Below are positions 26,059 to 35,436 of a stretch of 64,000 nt of DNA, piece after piece. The notes below the pieces were generated by a model that ran no database searches, was not told the origin of the DNA, and was given only the letters and a program-made list of their open reading frames with translations. Position numbers and translations under genes: made by a program. The DNA is from Kumtagia sp964244725 (GTDB lineage: Bacteria; Pseudomonadota; Alphaproteobacteria; Rhizobiales; Rhizobiaceae): NCBI GenBank assembly GCA_964244725.1, contig CAXTJQ010000005.1, positions 1 through 64,000 on the forward strand. The letters run 5' to 3'. The first letter of the stretch is position 1; every line of letters starts with the position of its first letter.

Positions 26059-26382
26059 TCAAAAAGGCAGCTTGAAGCCCGGCGGAAGCGGCAGGCCGGC
26101 GGTCAGCGCGGCGGTCTTGTCCTTCATCTCGGCCTCGACCTTGGCCTTCGCGTCGTTATGGGCGGCCAGGATCAGGTCCTCGAGAACCTCCACGTCGTCC
26201 TCCTTGAACAGCGACGGGTCGATCTTCAGCGATTTCATCTCGAACTTGCCGGTCAGCACGACCTTCACCAACCCGCCGCCCGCCTGGCCGGTCGCCTCCA
26301 TCAGAGCGATCTCGTCCTGCATGGACTGGAACCTCGACTGCATTTCCTTGGCCTTGCCCATCAAGCCGAGCAGATCCTTCAT
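26059..26382 (-). CDS. ybaB: YbaB/EbfC nucleoid-associated protein
   Basis: A 107-residue DNA-binding protein of the YbaB/EbfC family: MKDLLGLMGKAKEMQSRFQ coiled helix, GGGLVKVVLTGKFEMKSLKID core, and a Gly/Pro-rich end (AGLPLPPGFKLPF). It binds DNA as a dimer and is nearly always downstream of dnaX, as here (13-base gap). The second ATG (26382) is preferred because GGAGGA is 7 bases before it but only 1 base before the first ATG (26388). Confidence 0.95.
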   Translation of the reverse strand: MKDLLGLMGKAKEMQSRFQSMQDEIALMEATGQAGGGLVKVVLTGKFEMKSLKIDPSLFKEDDVEVLEDLILAAHNDAKAKVEAEMKDKTAALTAGLPLPPGFKLPF

Positions 26383-26395
26383 CGACATTCCTCCT

Positions 26396-28234
26396 TCAGT
26401 CGGTTTCGTCTTCCGGCGGCGGATCGAACTGGCGGTCCGGCTGCAGGTCTGTCAGGCCGGATTGGTCGAATTCGGCCGTTTCCGCAAGCCGCACGTCGAT
26501 GATCCTGGAACCGGGGAAGCGCGCGAGGATGGCGGCGACCGCCGGGTCGGTGCTGGCGTCGAGGAACGCGGTCTCGCGCTTCGAGGCTTCGGCTTCCGCG
26601 AGCGTCTTGCCGCCGTCCTGGCGCGAAACCGAAACCAGCCAGCTTCGTCCCGTCCAGCGGCGCAGCTTGGCGTTCAAATCCGTCGGCAGCGATTTCGGCG
26701 CATCGGGCGTCAGCGCGATCTCGAGCCGCCCCGGCTCGACGCGGACCAGGCGGACGTATTTCTTCACGGCGACCTTGAAAGCCACGTCGCGATTGGCGTC
26801 GGCCAAAGCCAAGATGTCGGCCAGCGAGCCGACGTCGACTCCAGGCTCCGCCTCGGGCGCAGGCTGCAAGGCGGGTGGCGCAGGCCCGGGCTCGGGCGAA
26901 GGCGGTTCGGCGAACGGAGGCGCCAGGACGAGCCGCGCCGCCGACCCCGCGCCCTTGGCTTGCGGCATGCGGGCCGCGACGACGGCGTTTGGCGCGGACG
27001 CGGACGCACCGCCGTCGAAAGGCCCTCCCGGACGGCCGGAAACCGGCAATGCCTGGGAGCCGGTCATCTTGGCGGCCTCGTCAAGCGTTGGCAGGTCCAC
27101 GGCGTGCGCCATGCGGATCAGCACCATCTCGGCGGCGGCGACGGGACGATGGCTCGACTGCGCCTCCGGTATGCCCTTCAGCAGCATCTGCCAGGCGCGC
27201 GACAGCACGCGCACCGAAAGCGTCTCGGCGAAGGCCGCGCCGCGCAGACGCTCGTCCTCGGTCAGCGAGGGGTCGTCGACGGCCGAGGGCACGTAGCGCA
27301 CGCGGGTCACGAAATGGGTGAATTCGGCGAGATCGGTCAGCACGGCGGCCGGATCGGCGCCAGTTTCGTACTGGTTGCGGAACTCGCCAAGCGCGGCCGG
27401 CATGTCTCCGCGCATGACATGCTCGAACAGGTCGACGACGCGCGTCCGGTCGGCCAGCCCCAGCATGTCGCGCACGGTCACGGCGGTCACGTCGCCGGCG
27501 CTGTGGGCGATCGCCTGGTCGAAGATCGACAGCGCGTCGCGCACCGACCCCTCGGCCGCGCGCGCGATCATCGCCAGCGCCGCCGCCTCGACGCCGATCC
27601 CCTCAAGCCCGGCGATCCGGTCCAGATGACCGATCAGCGCCTCGGCATCGACGCGCCGCAGGTCGAAGCGCTGGCAGCGCGACAGGACGGTGATCGGAAC
27701 CTTGCGGATTTCGGTGGTGGCGAAAATGAACTTGGCGTGCGGCGGCGGCTCCTCCAGCGTCTTCAGCAGGCCGTTGAAGGCCTGCGTCGACAACATATGG
27801 ACCTCGTCGATGATGTAGACCTTGTAGCGCGCCGAAACCGGCACGTAGCGGATCTGCTCGATGATCTCGCGAATGTCGTCGATGCCGGTATGCGAGGCTG
27901 CATCCATCTCGACCACGTCGACATGGCGTCCTTCCATGATCGCCTGGCAATGGATGCCGAGTTCGGCGATGTCGACGGATGGCTTGTCGAGCGCGTCCGT
28001 GCGGTAATTCAGGGCGCGCGCCAGGATGCGGGCAGTGGTGGTCTTGCCCACGCCGCGCACGCCTGTCAGCATCCACGCCTGGGCAATGCGGCCGATGGAG
28101 AAGGCGTTGGTCAGCGTGCGGACCATCGGCTCCTGGCCGATCAAGGCGGAGAAATCCGCGGGACGGTATTTGCGGGCGAGCACGCGGTAGGCGGCGGCCC
28201 CCTTGCCGGACTGCTTTTCTGCGGCCTCGCTCAT
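26396..28234 (-). CDS. dnaX: DNA polymerase III subunits gamma and tau
   Basis: A 612-residue clamp-loader ATPase. Walker A GVRGVGKTTTA (about residues 58-68), Walker B YIIDEVHML, and the sensor segment ATTEIRKVPITVLSRCQRF are intact. The zinc-binding four-Cys insertion of E. coli DnaX is missing, as is usual in alphaproteobacteria (only one Cys in GIHCQAI). The C-terminal tau region begins with an Ala/Pro-rich linker. ATG 28234 is preferred; a GTG at 28264 is in frame. It is followed by ybaB and preceded on the same strand by the SRP RNA gene. Confidence 0.96.
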   Translation of the reverse strand: MSEAAEKQSGKGAAAYRVLARKYRPADFSALIGQEPMVRTLTNAFSIGRIAQAWMLTGVRGVGKTTTARILARALNYRTDALDKPSVDIAELGIHCQAIMEGRHVDVVEMDAASHTGIDDIREIIEQIRYVPVSARYKVYIIDEVHMLSTQAFNGLLKTLEEPPPHAKFIFATTEIRKVPITVLSRCQRFDLRRVDAEALIGHLDRIAGLEGIGVEAAALAMIARAAEGSVRDALSIFDQAIAHSAGDVTAVTVRDMLGLADRTRVVDLFEHVMRGDMPAALGEFRNQYETGADPAAVLTDLAEFTHFVTRVRYVPSAVDDPSLTEDERLRGAAFAETLSVRVLSRAWQMLLKGIPEAQSSHRPVAAAEMVLIRMAHAVDLPTLDEAAKMTGSQALPVSGRPGGPFDGGASASAPNAVVAARMPQAKGAGSAARLVLAPPFAEPPSPEPGPAPPALQPAPEAEPGVDVGSLADILALADANRDVAFKVAVKKYVRLVRVEPGRLEIALTPDAPKSLPTDLNAKLRRWTGRSWLVSVSRQDGGKTLAEAEASKRETAFLDASTDPAVAAILARFPGSRIIDVRLAETAEFDQSGLTDLQPDRQFDPPPEDETD

Positions 28235-28336
28235 CCGATCAGACGCCTCCGACGGCCGGCGCACAGCCGGTTCGCGGTGTGAGTGTCACCCGCGCGAACG
28301 CATGCCGTCAACGCCTGGACGGTTGCTGCGGACTGA

Positions 28337-28437
28337 GGTGGGAGGCTGGAACAATGACCCGTTCCGTGCTCGTTGGGGCTGCTTCCTTCCGGACCTGACC
28401 CGGTTGGCGAGTGGCTCGTCCACCACCAACCTCCCGC
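28337..28437 (-). ncRNA. ffs: Signal recognition particle RNA, small bacterial type
   Basis: The minus strand carries the conserved apical motif GGTCAGGTCCGGAAGGAAGC (SRP domain IV with the GGAA tetraloop and symmetric loop), around 28381-28403. The ends pair: GGGAGGTTGG near the 5' end with CCAGCCTCCC near the 3' end, giving the long hairpin of about 100 nt. The RNA binds Ffh and guides membrane proteins. It lies about 100 bases upstream of dnaX on the same strand, a placement common in this class. Ends are estimated to within a few bases. Confidence 0.92.
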
Positions 28438-28441
28438 GCCC

Positions 28442-28470
28442 CATATCGTCAATTCCAGTGCTCATTGCAA
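28442..28470 (-). promoter_or_regulatory. Probable promoter of the SRP RNA gene
   Basis: On the minus strand TTGCAA (28470-28465) and GATATG (28447-28442) stand 17 bases apart, which resembles a housekeeping-sigma promoter. The start it predicts, about 6 bases further, agrees with the 5' end inferred from the RNA stem. Confidence 0.5.
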
Positions 28471-28608
28471 GGCCGCGCTTGACGCTCCCGCCGGATAGGA
28501 CGCAAGGAAGATGCCCGGTCGTAAACAGTTTGCAAGAGATCGCGCCCATACCCAGATGGCGCAAAAGCGTCTATAGCCCGCCTCCCGGAGTCAGCGGCGC
28601 GTCGTTCG

Positions 28609-31386
28609 ATGGCAAAAATCTCGCTCAGGCTGGAACAACTCGTCGACAGCGTCGCCTTGCGCGACGAATTGACGGCGATGGCGGCCGACGACACGGCCGA
28701 AGGGGTCGCCGCGGCGCGGCGCCTGGTGGTCGCCGCGCTGAAGGATCGCATCGCCGCCGGCCACCGGCTGGCCGAACGCCTGCTGATGGAGGACGGCAGC
28801 GGATCCGCCTGCGCGGCGCGGCTGTCCCATCTGATGGACGAGATCATCCGCGTCCTGCATGATTTCACCGCCGCCGGCGTCCACGGGCGCGCACCGTCGG
28901 GGCCGGAGCGCATGGCGGTGGTGGCGGTCGGCGGCTACGGCCGCGGCACGCTGGCGCCCGGGTCCGACATTGACCTCCTGTTCCTGTTGCCCTCCAAGCA
29001 AACCCCGTCGGGCGAGCGCGTCGTCGAATCGATGCTCTACGTGCTTTGGGACCTCGGGCTGAAGGTCGGCCACGCCACGCGCACCATCGACGAATGCATC
29101 GCCCTTTCGCGGGCCGACGCGACCATTCGCACATCGATCCTGGAAGCGCGCCTCGTCTGGGGCGAGCAGGCGCTGTTCGACGCGCTTCTGCTGCGCTTCG
29201 ACAACGAGGTGGTCAAGAACACCGGTTCGGACTACGCGCAGGCCAAGCTCGCGGAGCGCGACGAGCGCCACCGGAAGGCCGGCGAGAGCCGTTATCTGGT
29301 CGAGCCGAACGTGAAGGACGGCAAGGGCGGCCTGCGCGACCTGCAGACGCTGTTCTGGATCGCCAAATATTTCTACCGGGTGCGGTCGGGCGACGAACTG
29401 GTGACCGCAGGCGTTTTCACGCGCGGCGAATACAATCAGTTTCTGAAAGCCGAGGATTTTCTGTGGGCGGTGCGCTGCCACATGCATTTCCTGACCGGCA
29501 AGGCCGAGGAGCGGCTGCATTTCGACATCCAGCGCGAGATCGCCGAACGGCTCGGCTATACGAGCCATCCCGGCATGTCGGCCGTCGAACGGTTCATGAA
29601 GCACTATTTCCTGGTCGCCAAGGATGTCGGCGACCTGACCCGCATCTTCTGCTCGGCGCTGGAGGAGGAACAGGCCAGGCATACGCCGGGCTTCAACCGC
29701 ATCTTCCAAACGTTTTCGCGCCGCAAGCGCAAGCTCGCCGGCACCGGCGACTTCATCGTCGACAATCATCGCATCAACGTCGCCAACGACGATGTCTTCG
29801 AATGCGACCCGGTCAACCTGCTGCGGCTGTTCTGGTTCGCCGACAGGCACGGCCTCGAATACCATCCCCAGGCGCTGAAATTGCTGCGCCGCTCGCTGCG
29901 GCTGGTCGACAAGGGCCTGCGCCAGGACCGCGAGGCGAACCGGCTGTTCCTCGAAATCCTGACCTCCGACCGCAATCCCGAACTCAATCTGCGGCGCATG
30001 AACGAGGCCGGCCTGCTCGGCAAGCTGATCCCGGAATTCGGCAAGGTCGTAGCGATGATGCAATTCAACATGTATCATCACTATACGGTCGACGAGCACC
30101 TGCTGCGCTGCATCGGCGTGCTGTCCGAAATCGAGCACGGCGACGGCGAAAAGCTGCACCCGCTGTCGCATACGCTGATGCCCGGCTTGAAAAACCAGCG
30201 CGAGGTGCTTTACGTCGCCGTGCTGCTGCACGACATCGCCAAGGGCCGGCTGGAGGATCACTCGCAGGCCGGAGCCCGCATCGCGCGGCGCGTCTGCCCG
30301 CATATGGGCCTGTCGCCGACCGATACGGAGACCGTCGCCTGGCTGGTCGAACACCATCTGCTGATGTCGATGACGGCGCAGACGCGCGACCTCAACGACC
30401 GCAAGACGATCGACGACTTCGCCGCCGCCGTGCAGTCGGTGGAGCGGCTGAAGCTGCTGCTCGTCTTGACGATTTGCGACACGCGCGGCGTCGGCCCGGG
30501 GGTCTGGAACGGCTGGAAGGGGCAGCTGCTGCGCACGCTCTACTACGAGACTGAGCTGTTGCTGACCGGCGGTTTCTCCGAAGTGTCGCGCTCGCTGCGC
30601 GCGCAGCAGGCGCGCGAGCGGCTGGCCGAGGCCCTGGCGATCTGGCCTTCGACGGCGCGGGCGCGCTTCCTCAAGCTGCACTACGACAATTACCTGCTCG
30701 TCGTGGACCTCGAGGATCAAGTCCGTCACGCCGAGTTCATCCGCCGCGCCGACGAGGCTGGCCAGAAGCTGGCGACCATGGTCAGGATCCACGCATTCGA
30801 GGCGGTGACGGAGATCACCGTGTTGGCGCAGGATCATCCGCGGCTGCTGTCGGTGATCGCAGGCGCCTGCGCGGCGGCCGGCGGCAACATCGTCGACGCC
30901 CAGATTTTCACGACGTCCGACGGGCGCGCGCTCGACACGATCCTGATCTCGCGCGAGTTCGAGCATGACGAGGACGAGCGGAGGCGGGCCGAGCGCGTCG
31001 GCAGGCTGATCGAGGACGTTCTGTCGGGCAAATCGCGCCTGCCCGAGATCATCGCCAAACGCGCGAAGGCGCGGCGCGCCCGCGCCTTCGCGATCGAACC
31101 GCGCGTCGACATCCGCAATTCGCTGTCGAACCGCTTCACCGTCATCGACGTGGAGGGGCTCGACCGGCCCGGATTGCTATCCGAGATCACCGGCGCGCTC
31201 TCGAACCTGTCGCTCGACATCGTGTCGGCGCACATCACGACGTTCGGCGAGAAAGTGATCGACACCTTTTACGTCGGCGATCTGACCGGCCACAAGATCG
31301 ACAATCCGAGCCGTCTCGAAGCCATCCGCCGGACTCTCGTCGAGACGCTGGAAGGCAAGTCGCCGCTGTCCCTTGCAGCCGAATAG
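28609..31386 (+). CDS. glnD: Bifunctional PII uridylyltransferase / uridylyl-removing enzyme
   Basis: A 925-residue nitrogen sensor that uridylylates PII (GlnB/GlnK) when glutamine is low and removes UMP when it is high. The nucleotidyltransferase motif VGGYGRGTLAPGSDIDLLFL (about residues 107-126, Asp120/Asp122), the GlnE/GlnD linker, the HD hydrolase site (AVLLHDIAKGRLEDHS, about residue 540), and two C-terminal ACT domains (TEITVLAQDHPRLLSVI and VIDVEGLDRPGLLSEI) are all intact. It is followed by murJ in a 33-base gap, so co-transcription is likely. Confidence 0.97.
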   Translation: MAKISLRLEQLVDSVALRDELTAMAADDTAEGVAAARRLVVAALKDRIAAGHRLAERLLMEDGSGSACAARLSHLMDEIIRVLHDFTAAGVHGRAPSGPERMAVVAVGGYGRGTLAPGSDIDLLFLLPSKQTPSGERVVESMLYVLWDLGLKVGHATRTIDECIALSRADATIRTSILEARLVWGEQALFDALLLRFDNEVVKNTGSDYAQAKLAERDERHRKAGESRYLVEPNVKDGKGGLRDLQTLFWIAKYFYRVRSGDELVTAGVFTRGEYNQFLKAEDFLWAVRCHMHFLTGKAEERLHFDIQREIAERLGYTSHPGMSAVERFMKHYFLVAKDVGDLTRIFCSALEEEQARHTPGFNRIFQTFSRRKRKLAGTGDFIVDNHRINVANDDVFECDPVNLLRLFWFADRHGLEYHPQALKLLRRSLRLVDKGLRQDREANRLFLEILTSDRNPELNLRRMNEAGLLGKLIPEFGKVVAMMQFNMYHHYTVDEHLLRCIGVLSEIEHGDGEKLHPLSHTLMPGLKNQREVLYVAVLLHDIAKGRLEDHSQAGARIARRVCPHMGLSPTDTETVAWLVEHHLLMSMTAQTRDLNDRKTIDDFAAAVQSVERLKLLLVLTICDTRGVGPGVWNGWKGQLLRTLYYETELLLTGGFSEVSRSLRAQQARERLAEALAIWPSTARARFLKLHYDNYLLVVDLEDQVRHAEFIRRADEAGQKLATMVRIHAFEAVTEITVLAQDHPRLLSVIAGACAAAGGNIVDAQIFTTSDGRALDTILISREFEHDEDERRRAERVGRLIEDVLSGKSRLPEIIAKRAKARRARAFAIEPRVDIRNSLSNRFTVIDVEGLDRPGLLSEITGALSNLSLDIVSAHITTFGEKVIDTFYVGDLTGHKIDNPSRLEAIRRTLVETLEGKSPLSLAAE

Positions 31387-31419
31387 ACCGGTGGCGGCGC
31401 GCTGGACGATGACGCGCCC

Positions 31420-33015
31420 ATGAGCCTGGTGCGCAAATTCGCCACGGTGGCCTCCGGCACCCTGGCCAGCCGGGTCCTCGGGTTCTCCCGCGAGATGCTG
31501 ATGGCGGCGGCGCTCGGCACCGGGCCCACGGCCGACGCCTTCAATGCGGCCTTCCAGTTCCCAAACACGTTCCGGCGCCTGTTCGCCGAGGGCGCCTTCA
31601 ACGCGGCCTTCGTGCCGCTGTTCGCCAAGGAGATCGAGGGCGGCGGCATCGAGGGCGCGCGACGCTTCTCGAGCGAGGTCTTCGGCGTGCTGTTCACCAC
31701 GCTGGTCGCGCTGACCATCCTGATGGAGCTTTCGATGCCGTTCCTGGTCTCGACCGTGGTCGCGCCAGGCTTCGCCGACGACGCGCAGAAGTTCGAGCTG
31801 ACCGTCGGGCTCGCGACCGTGATGTTCCCGTATCTCGTATGCATGTCGCTCGCCGCCATGATGGCCGGCATGCTGAACTCGCTGCGCCACTATTTCGCGG
31901 CCGCGGTGGCGCCGGTCTTCCTCAACGTCATCCTGATCGGCGTGCTGGTCTACGGCTGGCGCGACGGCTTTAGCGCACTGGCGATCGGCCATGCGCTGGC
32001 ATGGGGCGTGCTTGCCGCCGGCGTCGTGCAACTGGCGATCGTCTGGGTCGCCGTGCGCCATGCCGGCGTCACGATCGGATTCCGTCGTCCGCGCCTGACG
32101 CCGAACGTCAAGCGGCTGTTGATCCTGGCGTTTCCAGCCGCCATCACCGGCGGCATCACGCAGATCAACCAGCTTGTCGGTACGGCCATCGCGTCCGGCC
32201 AGGACAGCGCGGTGTCGTCGCTTGCCTATGCCGACCGCATCTATCAATTGCCGCTCGGCGTGGTGGGCATCGCGGTCGCCATCGTGCTGCTTCCCGAACT
32301 GTCCCGGGCTCTGCGCGCCGACGACCTGAAGGAAGCCGCGAACCTGCAGAACCGCTCGGTGGAATTCACGCTGTTCCTGACACTGCCGGCGGCCGTGGCG
32401 CTCGTGGTGATCTCGGAGCCGATCGTAAGGATCCTCTACGAGCGCGGCGCCTTCGCCGCCAGCAACGGGACGCCGACGGTCTCGGCGATCCTGGCGATCT
32501 TCGGCCTCGGCCTGCCGGCCTTCGTCCTGATCAAGGCGTTCACGCCCGGCTATTTCGCCCGCGAGGACACGCGCACGCCGATGGTCTTCGCCGGCATATC
32601 GGTCGCGCTGAACCTCGCGGTGGCGCTGACGCTGTTTCCGACGATGGGCGGCGCGGGCATCGCTGTCGCCTCGGCGATCGCCGGCTGGGTCAACGCCGCG
32701 CTGCTGCTCGGCGTGCTGATCAAACGCGGACACTGGGGCCGCGACGCGGGTCTCATGCGGCGGGTTCCACGGCTGCTGGCGGCCGCTGCGGTCATGGGCG
32801 CGGCGCTCTTCTACGCCTCGCGCTGGTTTGCCGCCGAGATGGCCCCCGGCTCGCCCTTCGTCGTCAAGGCGGCGACGCTGGCCGCGCTGGTGAGCGGCGC
32901 GGTCGTGGTTTATTTCATCACGGTCTTTGCCATCGGCGGGGCCGATCTCGGCATGCTCAGGCGCAGCATGAGGCGCTCGGGCAAGCCGACTACGGGATCA
33001 CCTCGAGATCCGTGA
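31420..33015 (+). CDS. murJ: Lipid II flippase MurJ (MviN)
   Basis: A 531-residue polytopic MATE-like membrane protein, about 14 transmembrane segments, which flips lipid II for peptidoglycan synthesis. The signature VASGTLASRVLGFSREML at the N terminus, FQFPNTFRRLFAEGAFNAAFVP, and the central QINQLVGTAIASG match the family and include conserved Arg and Asn/Glu residues. Its last 26 bases overlap the opposite-strand remains of a vapC gene. It belongs to the glnD-murJ-(trpS) order usual in this group. Confidence 0.96.
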   Translation: MSLVRKFATVASGTLASRVLGFSREMLMAAALGTGPTADAFNAAFQFPNTFRRLFAEGAFNAAFVPLFAKEIEGGGIEGARRFSSEVFGVLFTTLVALTILMELSMPFLVSTVVAPGFADDAQKFELTVGLATVMFPYLVCMSLAAMMAGMLNSLRHYFAAAVAPVFLNVILIGVLVYGWRDGFSALAIGHALAWGVLAAGVVQLAIVWVAVRHAGVTIGFRRPRLTPNVKRLLILAFPAAITGGITQINQLVGTAIASGQDSAVSSLAYADRIYQLPLGVVGIAVAIVLLPELSRALRADDLKEAANLQNRSVEFTLFLTLPAAVALVVISEPIVRILYERGAFAASNGTPTVSAILAIFGLGLPAFVLIKAFTPGYFAREDTRTPMVFAGISVALNLAVALTLFPTMGGAGIAVASAIAGWVNAALLLGVLIKRGHWGRDAGLMRRVPRLLAAAAVMGAALFYASRWFAAEMAPGSPFVVKAATLAALVSGAVVVYFITVFAIGGADLGMLRRSMRRSGKPTTGSPRDP

Positions 33016-33326
33016 AGCGAAATTCCTCGTCCGTGGACCGAATGGGGGCTCCGGCGTGGCGGGCGCAGGCGTAGTGGAAGCAATCCGCGAGATTGAGCCG
33101 TTGCGGACCCGATCGGAAACGATGCGCGGCTTCGAGTGACAGCGTCGAAGCGATGCCGGCCGGCGGCAGGTCGCGAACCGCAACCGCACGATCGTCGAGG
33201 ACCGAATTACGAGCTTCCCGCTGGTTTCCAAAAGCGGTCGACGGCGGCGAGGATGGCGTTGGAGCAACGCTCGGCTTCCCGTTCGTCCGCGAGGATTGCG
33301 ACAATGGCGGCCGCGTCGACAAACAT
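32990..33326 (-). pseudogene. VapC-type PIN toxin, disrupted
   Basis: From ATG 33326 the frame reads MFVDAAAIVAILADER, the usual VapC N terminus with its first Asp, but stops at a TAA after about 40 residues. A second frame then gives DLPPAGIASTLSLEAAH and DCFHYACARHAGAP, holding the third acidic residue and the C-terminal end DEEFRFTDLEVIP. The middle of the PIN fold, including the second conserved Glu and the usual SPLAVWE-like strand, is missing. A deletion of some 25-30 residues with a frameshift explains this. The start overlaps the vapB stop by one base. Confidence 0.7.
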
Positions 33327-33571
33327 CAACTCTCTCCGGACAATTTGTCATAGACGGATCGGGCGAGCGGCAAGCGCGCCCGATCCGTCAATTCGATGCC
33401 AAATTCCGCGCGCAATCGAGCGGCCGCCTCGACCGGCGTTTCATTGTTGCGCCTGCGGTCCAGCGCTTCCCTTGCCGCAATCACGACAGCCTCTGTCAAG
33501 CCGATGCCTTCGATCCTGGCGAGCTTTCGGATCAGGCTGTCAGCTTCCGGATTGGTTAGGTTGATCGTCAT
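33326..33571 (-). CDS. VapB-type antitoxin (intact, toxin broken)
   Basis: An 81-residue protein of the Rv0623-like/VapB type: MTINLTNPEADSLIRKLA, then ATRESLTEA-like VVIAAREALDRRR, then a Glu-rich C terminus with RAEFGIELTDRARLP. The N-terminal arm would bind DNA and the C terminus would mask the VapC toxin. It is complete with an ATG and its stop overlaps the vapC remnant (TGATG), confirming the original pair. It is inserted between murJ and trpS on the opposite strand. Confidence 0.8.
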   Translation of the reverse strand: MTINLTNPEADSLIRKLARIEGIGLTEAVVIAAREALDRRRNNETPVEAAARLRAEFGIELTDRARLPLARSVYDKLSGES

Positions 33572-33726
33572 GCCCGTGATCTCGTATGCGAGCGCTTCTG
33601 TAGAGAGCTTCGTCTACATGGAGTCGTCGAGATTGGCCATGGCCTTGCCGTCACGCCCGCCGTCCGCCATAAGCGCCTCGATTTTCGCCGCGCGCGAAAC
33701 GGCCCTCCACAAGCCACGAGGATTGC

Positions 33727-34794
33727 ATGACCGCCTTCGAGCCACTCGTCTTTTCCGGCGTCCAGCCGACCGGAAACCTCCATCTCGGCAATTACCTCGG
33801 GGCCATCAAGAAATTCGTCGCCCTGCAGGACGGCAACGACTGCATCTACTGCGTCGTCGACATGCATGCGATCACGGTCTGGCAGGATCCGGTCGAACTG
33901 GGCAACGCGACGCGCGAGGTCACGGCGGCGTTCCTGGCGTCCGGCATCGATCCGGAGAAACACATCGTCTTCAACCAGAGCCGCGTCGTCCAGCATGCCG
34001 AGCTGGCCTGGGTGTTCAACTGCGTCGCGCGCATGGGCTGGCTGAACCGCATGACGCAGTTCAAGGAGAAGGCCGGCAAGGACCGCGAGGCCGCCTCGGT
34101 CGGCCTGTTCGCCTATCCGACCCTGATGGCGGCCGACATGATGGTCTATCGCGCCACGCATGTGCCGGTCGGCGACGACCAGAAGCAGCATGTCGAACTG
34201 ACGCGCGACATCGCGCAGAAGTTCAACAACGACTTTTCGAGCCGCATCGCCGACCTCGGCATCGGCGTCGAGACGATGGTCGGCGAAGAGACGGTGAACG
34301 GCTTCTTCCCGCTGATCGAGCCGATCATCGGGGGGCCGGCGGCGCGGATCATGTCGCTGCGCGACGGGTCGAAGAAGATGTCGAAATCCGACGCGTCGGA
34401 CCTTTCGCGCATCAACCTGACCGACGATGCCGACACGATCGCAAAGAAGATCCGGAAAGCCAAGACCGATCCGGAAGGCCTGCCCTCGCAACTGGAAGGA
34501 CTGAAGGACCGGCCGGAAGCCGAGAACCTGATCGGGATCTACGCCGGGCTGGCCGAAACGACGAAAGAAGCCGTGCTGGCCGAATTCGGCGGGCGGCAGT
34601 TCTCGGATTTCAAGCCGGCGCTAGCCGATCTCGCCGTCGCCAGGCTCGCGCCGATCGCCGGCGAGATGCGGCGCATCTCGGCCGACCGCGCCTATGTCGA
34701 TGACGTGCTGAAGGATGGCGGCGAGCGCGCCGGCGCGCTGGCCGAGCGGACGATGAAATCGGTTCGGCGGATCATCGGCTTCCTGAACGGATGA
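33727..34794 (+). CDS. trpS: Tryptophanyl-tRNA synthetase
   Basis: A 355-residue class I aminoacyl-tRNA synthetase. The HIGH-like site is TGNLHLGNYLG (near residue 15) and the KMSKS loop is KKMSKSDASD. The YPTLMAADMM and GDDQKQHVELTRDIA segments are typical of bacterial TrpRS. ATG 33727 has GAGG about 6 bases upstream. A separated vapB/vapC module now lies between this gene and murJ, normally its near neighbour; uspA and nfuA follow. Confidence 0.97.
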   Translation: MTAFEPLVFSGVQPTGNLHLGNYLGAIKKFVALQDGNDCIYCVVDMHAITVWQDPVELGNATREVTAAFLASGIDPEKHIVFNQSRVVQHAELAWVFNCVARMGWLNRMTQFKEKAGKDREAASVGLFAYPTLMAADMMVYRATHVPVGDDQKQHVELTRDIAQKFNNDFSSRIADLGIGVETMVGEETVNGFFPLIEPIIGGPAARIMSLRDGSKKMSKSDASDLSRINLTDDADTIAKKIRKAKTDPEGLPSQLEGLKDRPEAENLIGIYAGLAETTKEAVLAEFGGRQFSDFKPALADLAVARLAPIAGEMRRISADRAYVDDVLKDGGERAGALAERTMKSVRRIIGFLNG

Positions 34795-34873
34795 GGCCCC
34801 TGACCGCCGCTTGCCCGCCGCGGCGTTGGGTGGCAATTTGTCCGGACCTGCGGTGCCGAGCGAGGGGTAGCGG

Positions 34874-35365
34874 ATGGTTTCCAAGCGTCTGAGCCGTGAA
34901 GCCGGACACCGGCGCAAGTTTCTGGCCGTCGTGGATGAAACGCCCGAATGCGAGCGCGCCGTGGCCTATGCCGCGATGCGGGCGAAGTCGACAGGCGGCG
35001 GCGTCGTTCTCATCTATGTCATCGAACCGAGCGATTTCCAGCACTGGCTGGGCGTCGAGAAAATCATGCGCGACGAAGCGAAAGCGGCGGCGCAAGCGGC
35101 GCTCGACATCCACGCCGCCAAGGTCAGGACGACACTCGGCATCGAACCGGAACTGATCGTGCGCGAGGGCAAGCCGACGGAGCAAATCTTCGCCCTGATC
35201 GAGGACGACCAGGATATCGCGATCCTCGTGCTCGCCGCCGGGGCGTCGAAGGACGGCCCGGGCCCGCTTGTCGCCTCGATAGCCGGCAAGAGCGCCGCCT
35301 TCCCCATTCCGGTGACGGTGGTTCCGCTCAACCTGACGGATGACGAAATCGCCAGCCTCGCCTGA
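34874..35365 (+). CDS. Universal stress protein family protein
   Basis: A 163-residue UspA-fold cytosolic protein: RKFLAVVDETPECERAV first strand, GGGVVLIYVIEP, VREGKPTEQIFALIEDD and ILVLAAGASKDGPGPLV. The G-2x-G-9x-G-S/T ATP loop is only partly kept (AAGASKDGPGPL), so ATP binding is uncertain. In this group a Usp gene between trpS and nfuA is common. Exact role unknown. Confidence 0.88.
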   Translation: MVSKRLSREAGHRRKFLAVVDETPECERAVAYAAMRAKSTGGGVVLIYVIEPSDFQHWLGVEKIMRDEAKAAAQAALDIHAAKVRTTLGIEPELIVREGKPTEQIFALIEDDQDIAILVLAAGASKDGPGPLVASIAGKSAAFPIPVTVVPLNLTDDEIASLA

Positions 35366-35436
35366 GCATCGATGCTTGTATGTCGCGTAGATCCGGATTA
35401 TTTAGAACTATTCCAAACTTGCACGGAGATGCGGCC

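Noticed and set aside
28442..28608. A strong promoter directly before glnD
   Set aside because: TTGACG near 28479 has no -10-like match at a suitable distance, so it was not listed.
28591..30966. Minus-strand open frame of 791 codons opposite glnD
   Set aside because: glnD has all its domains intact on the plus strand; the antisense frame shows no motifs.
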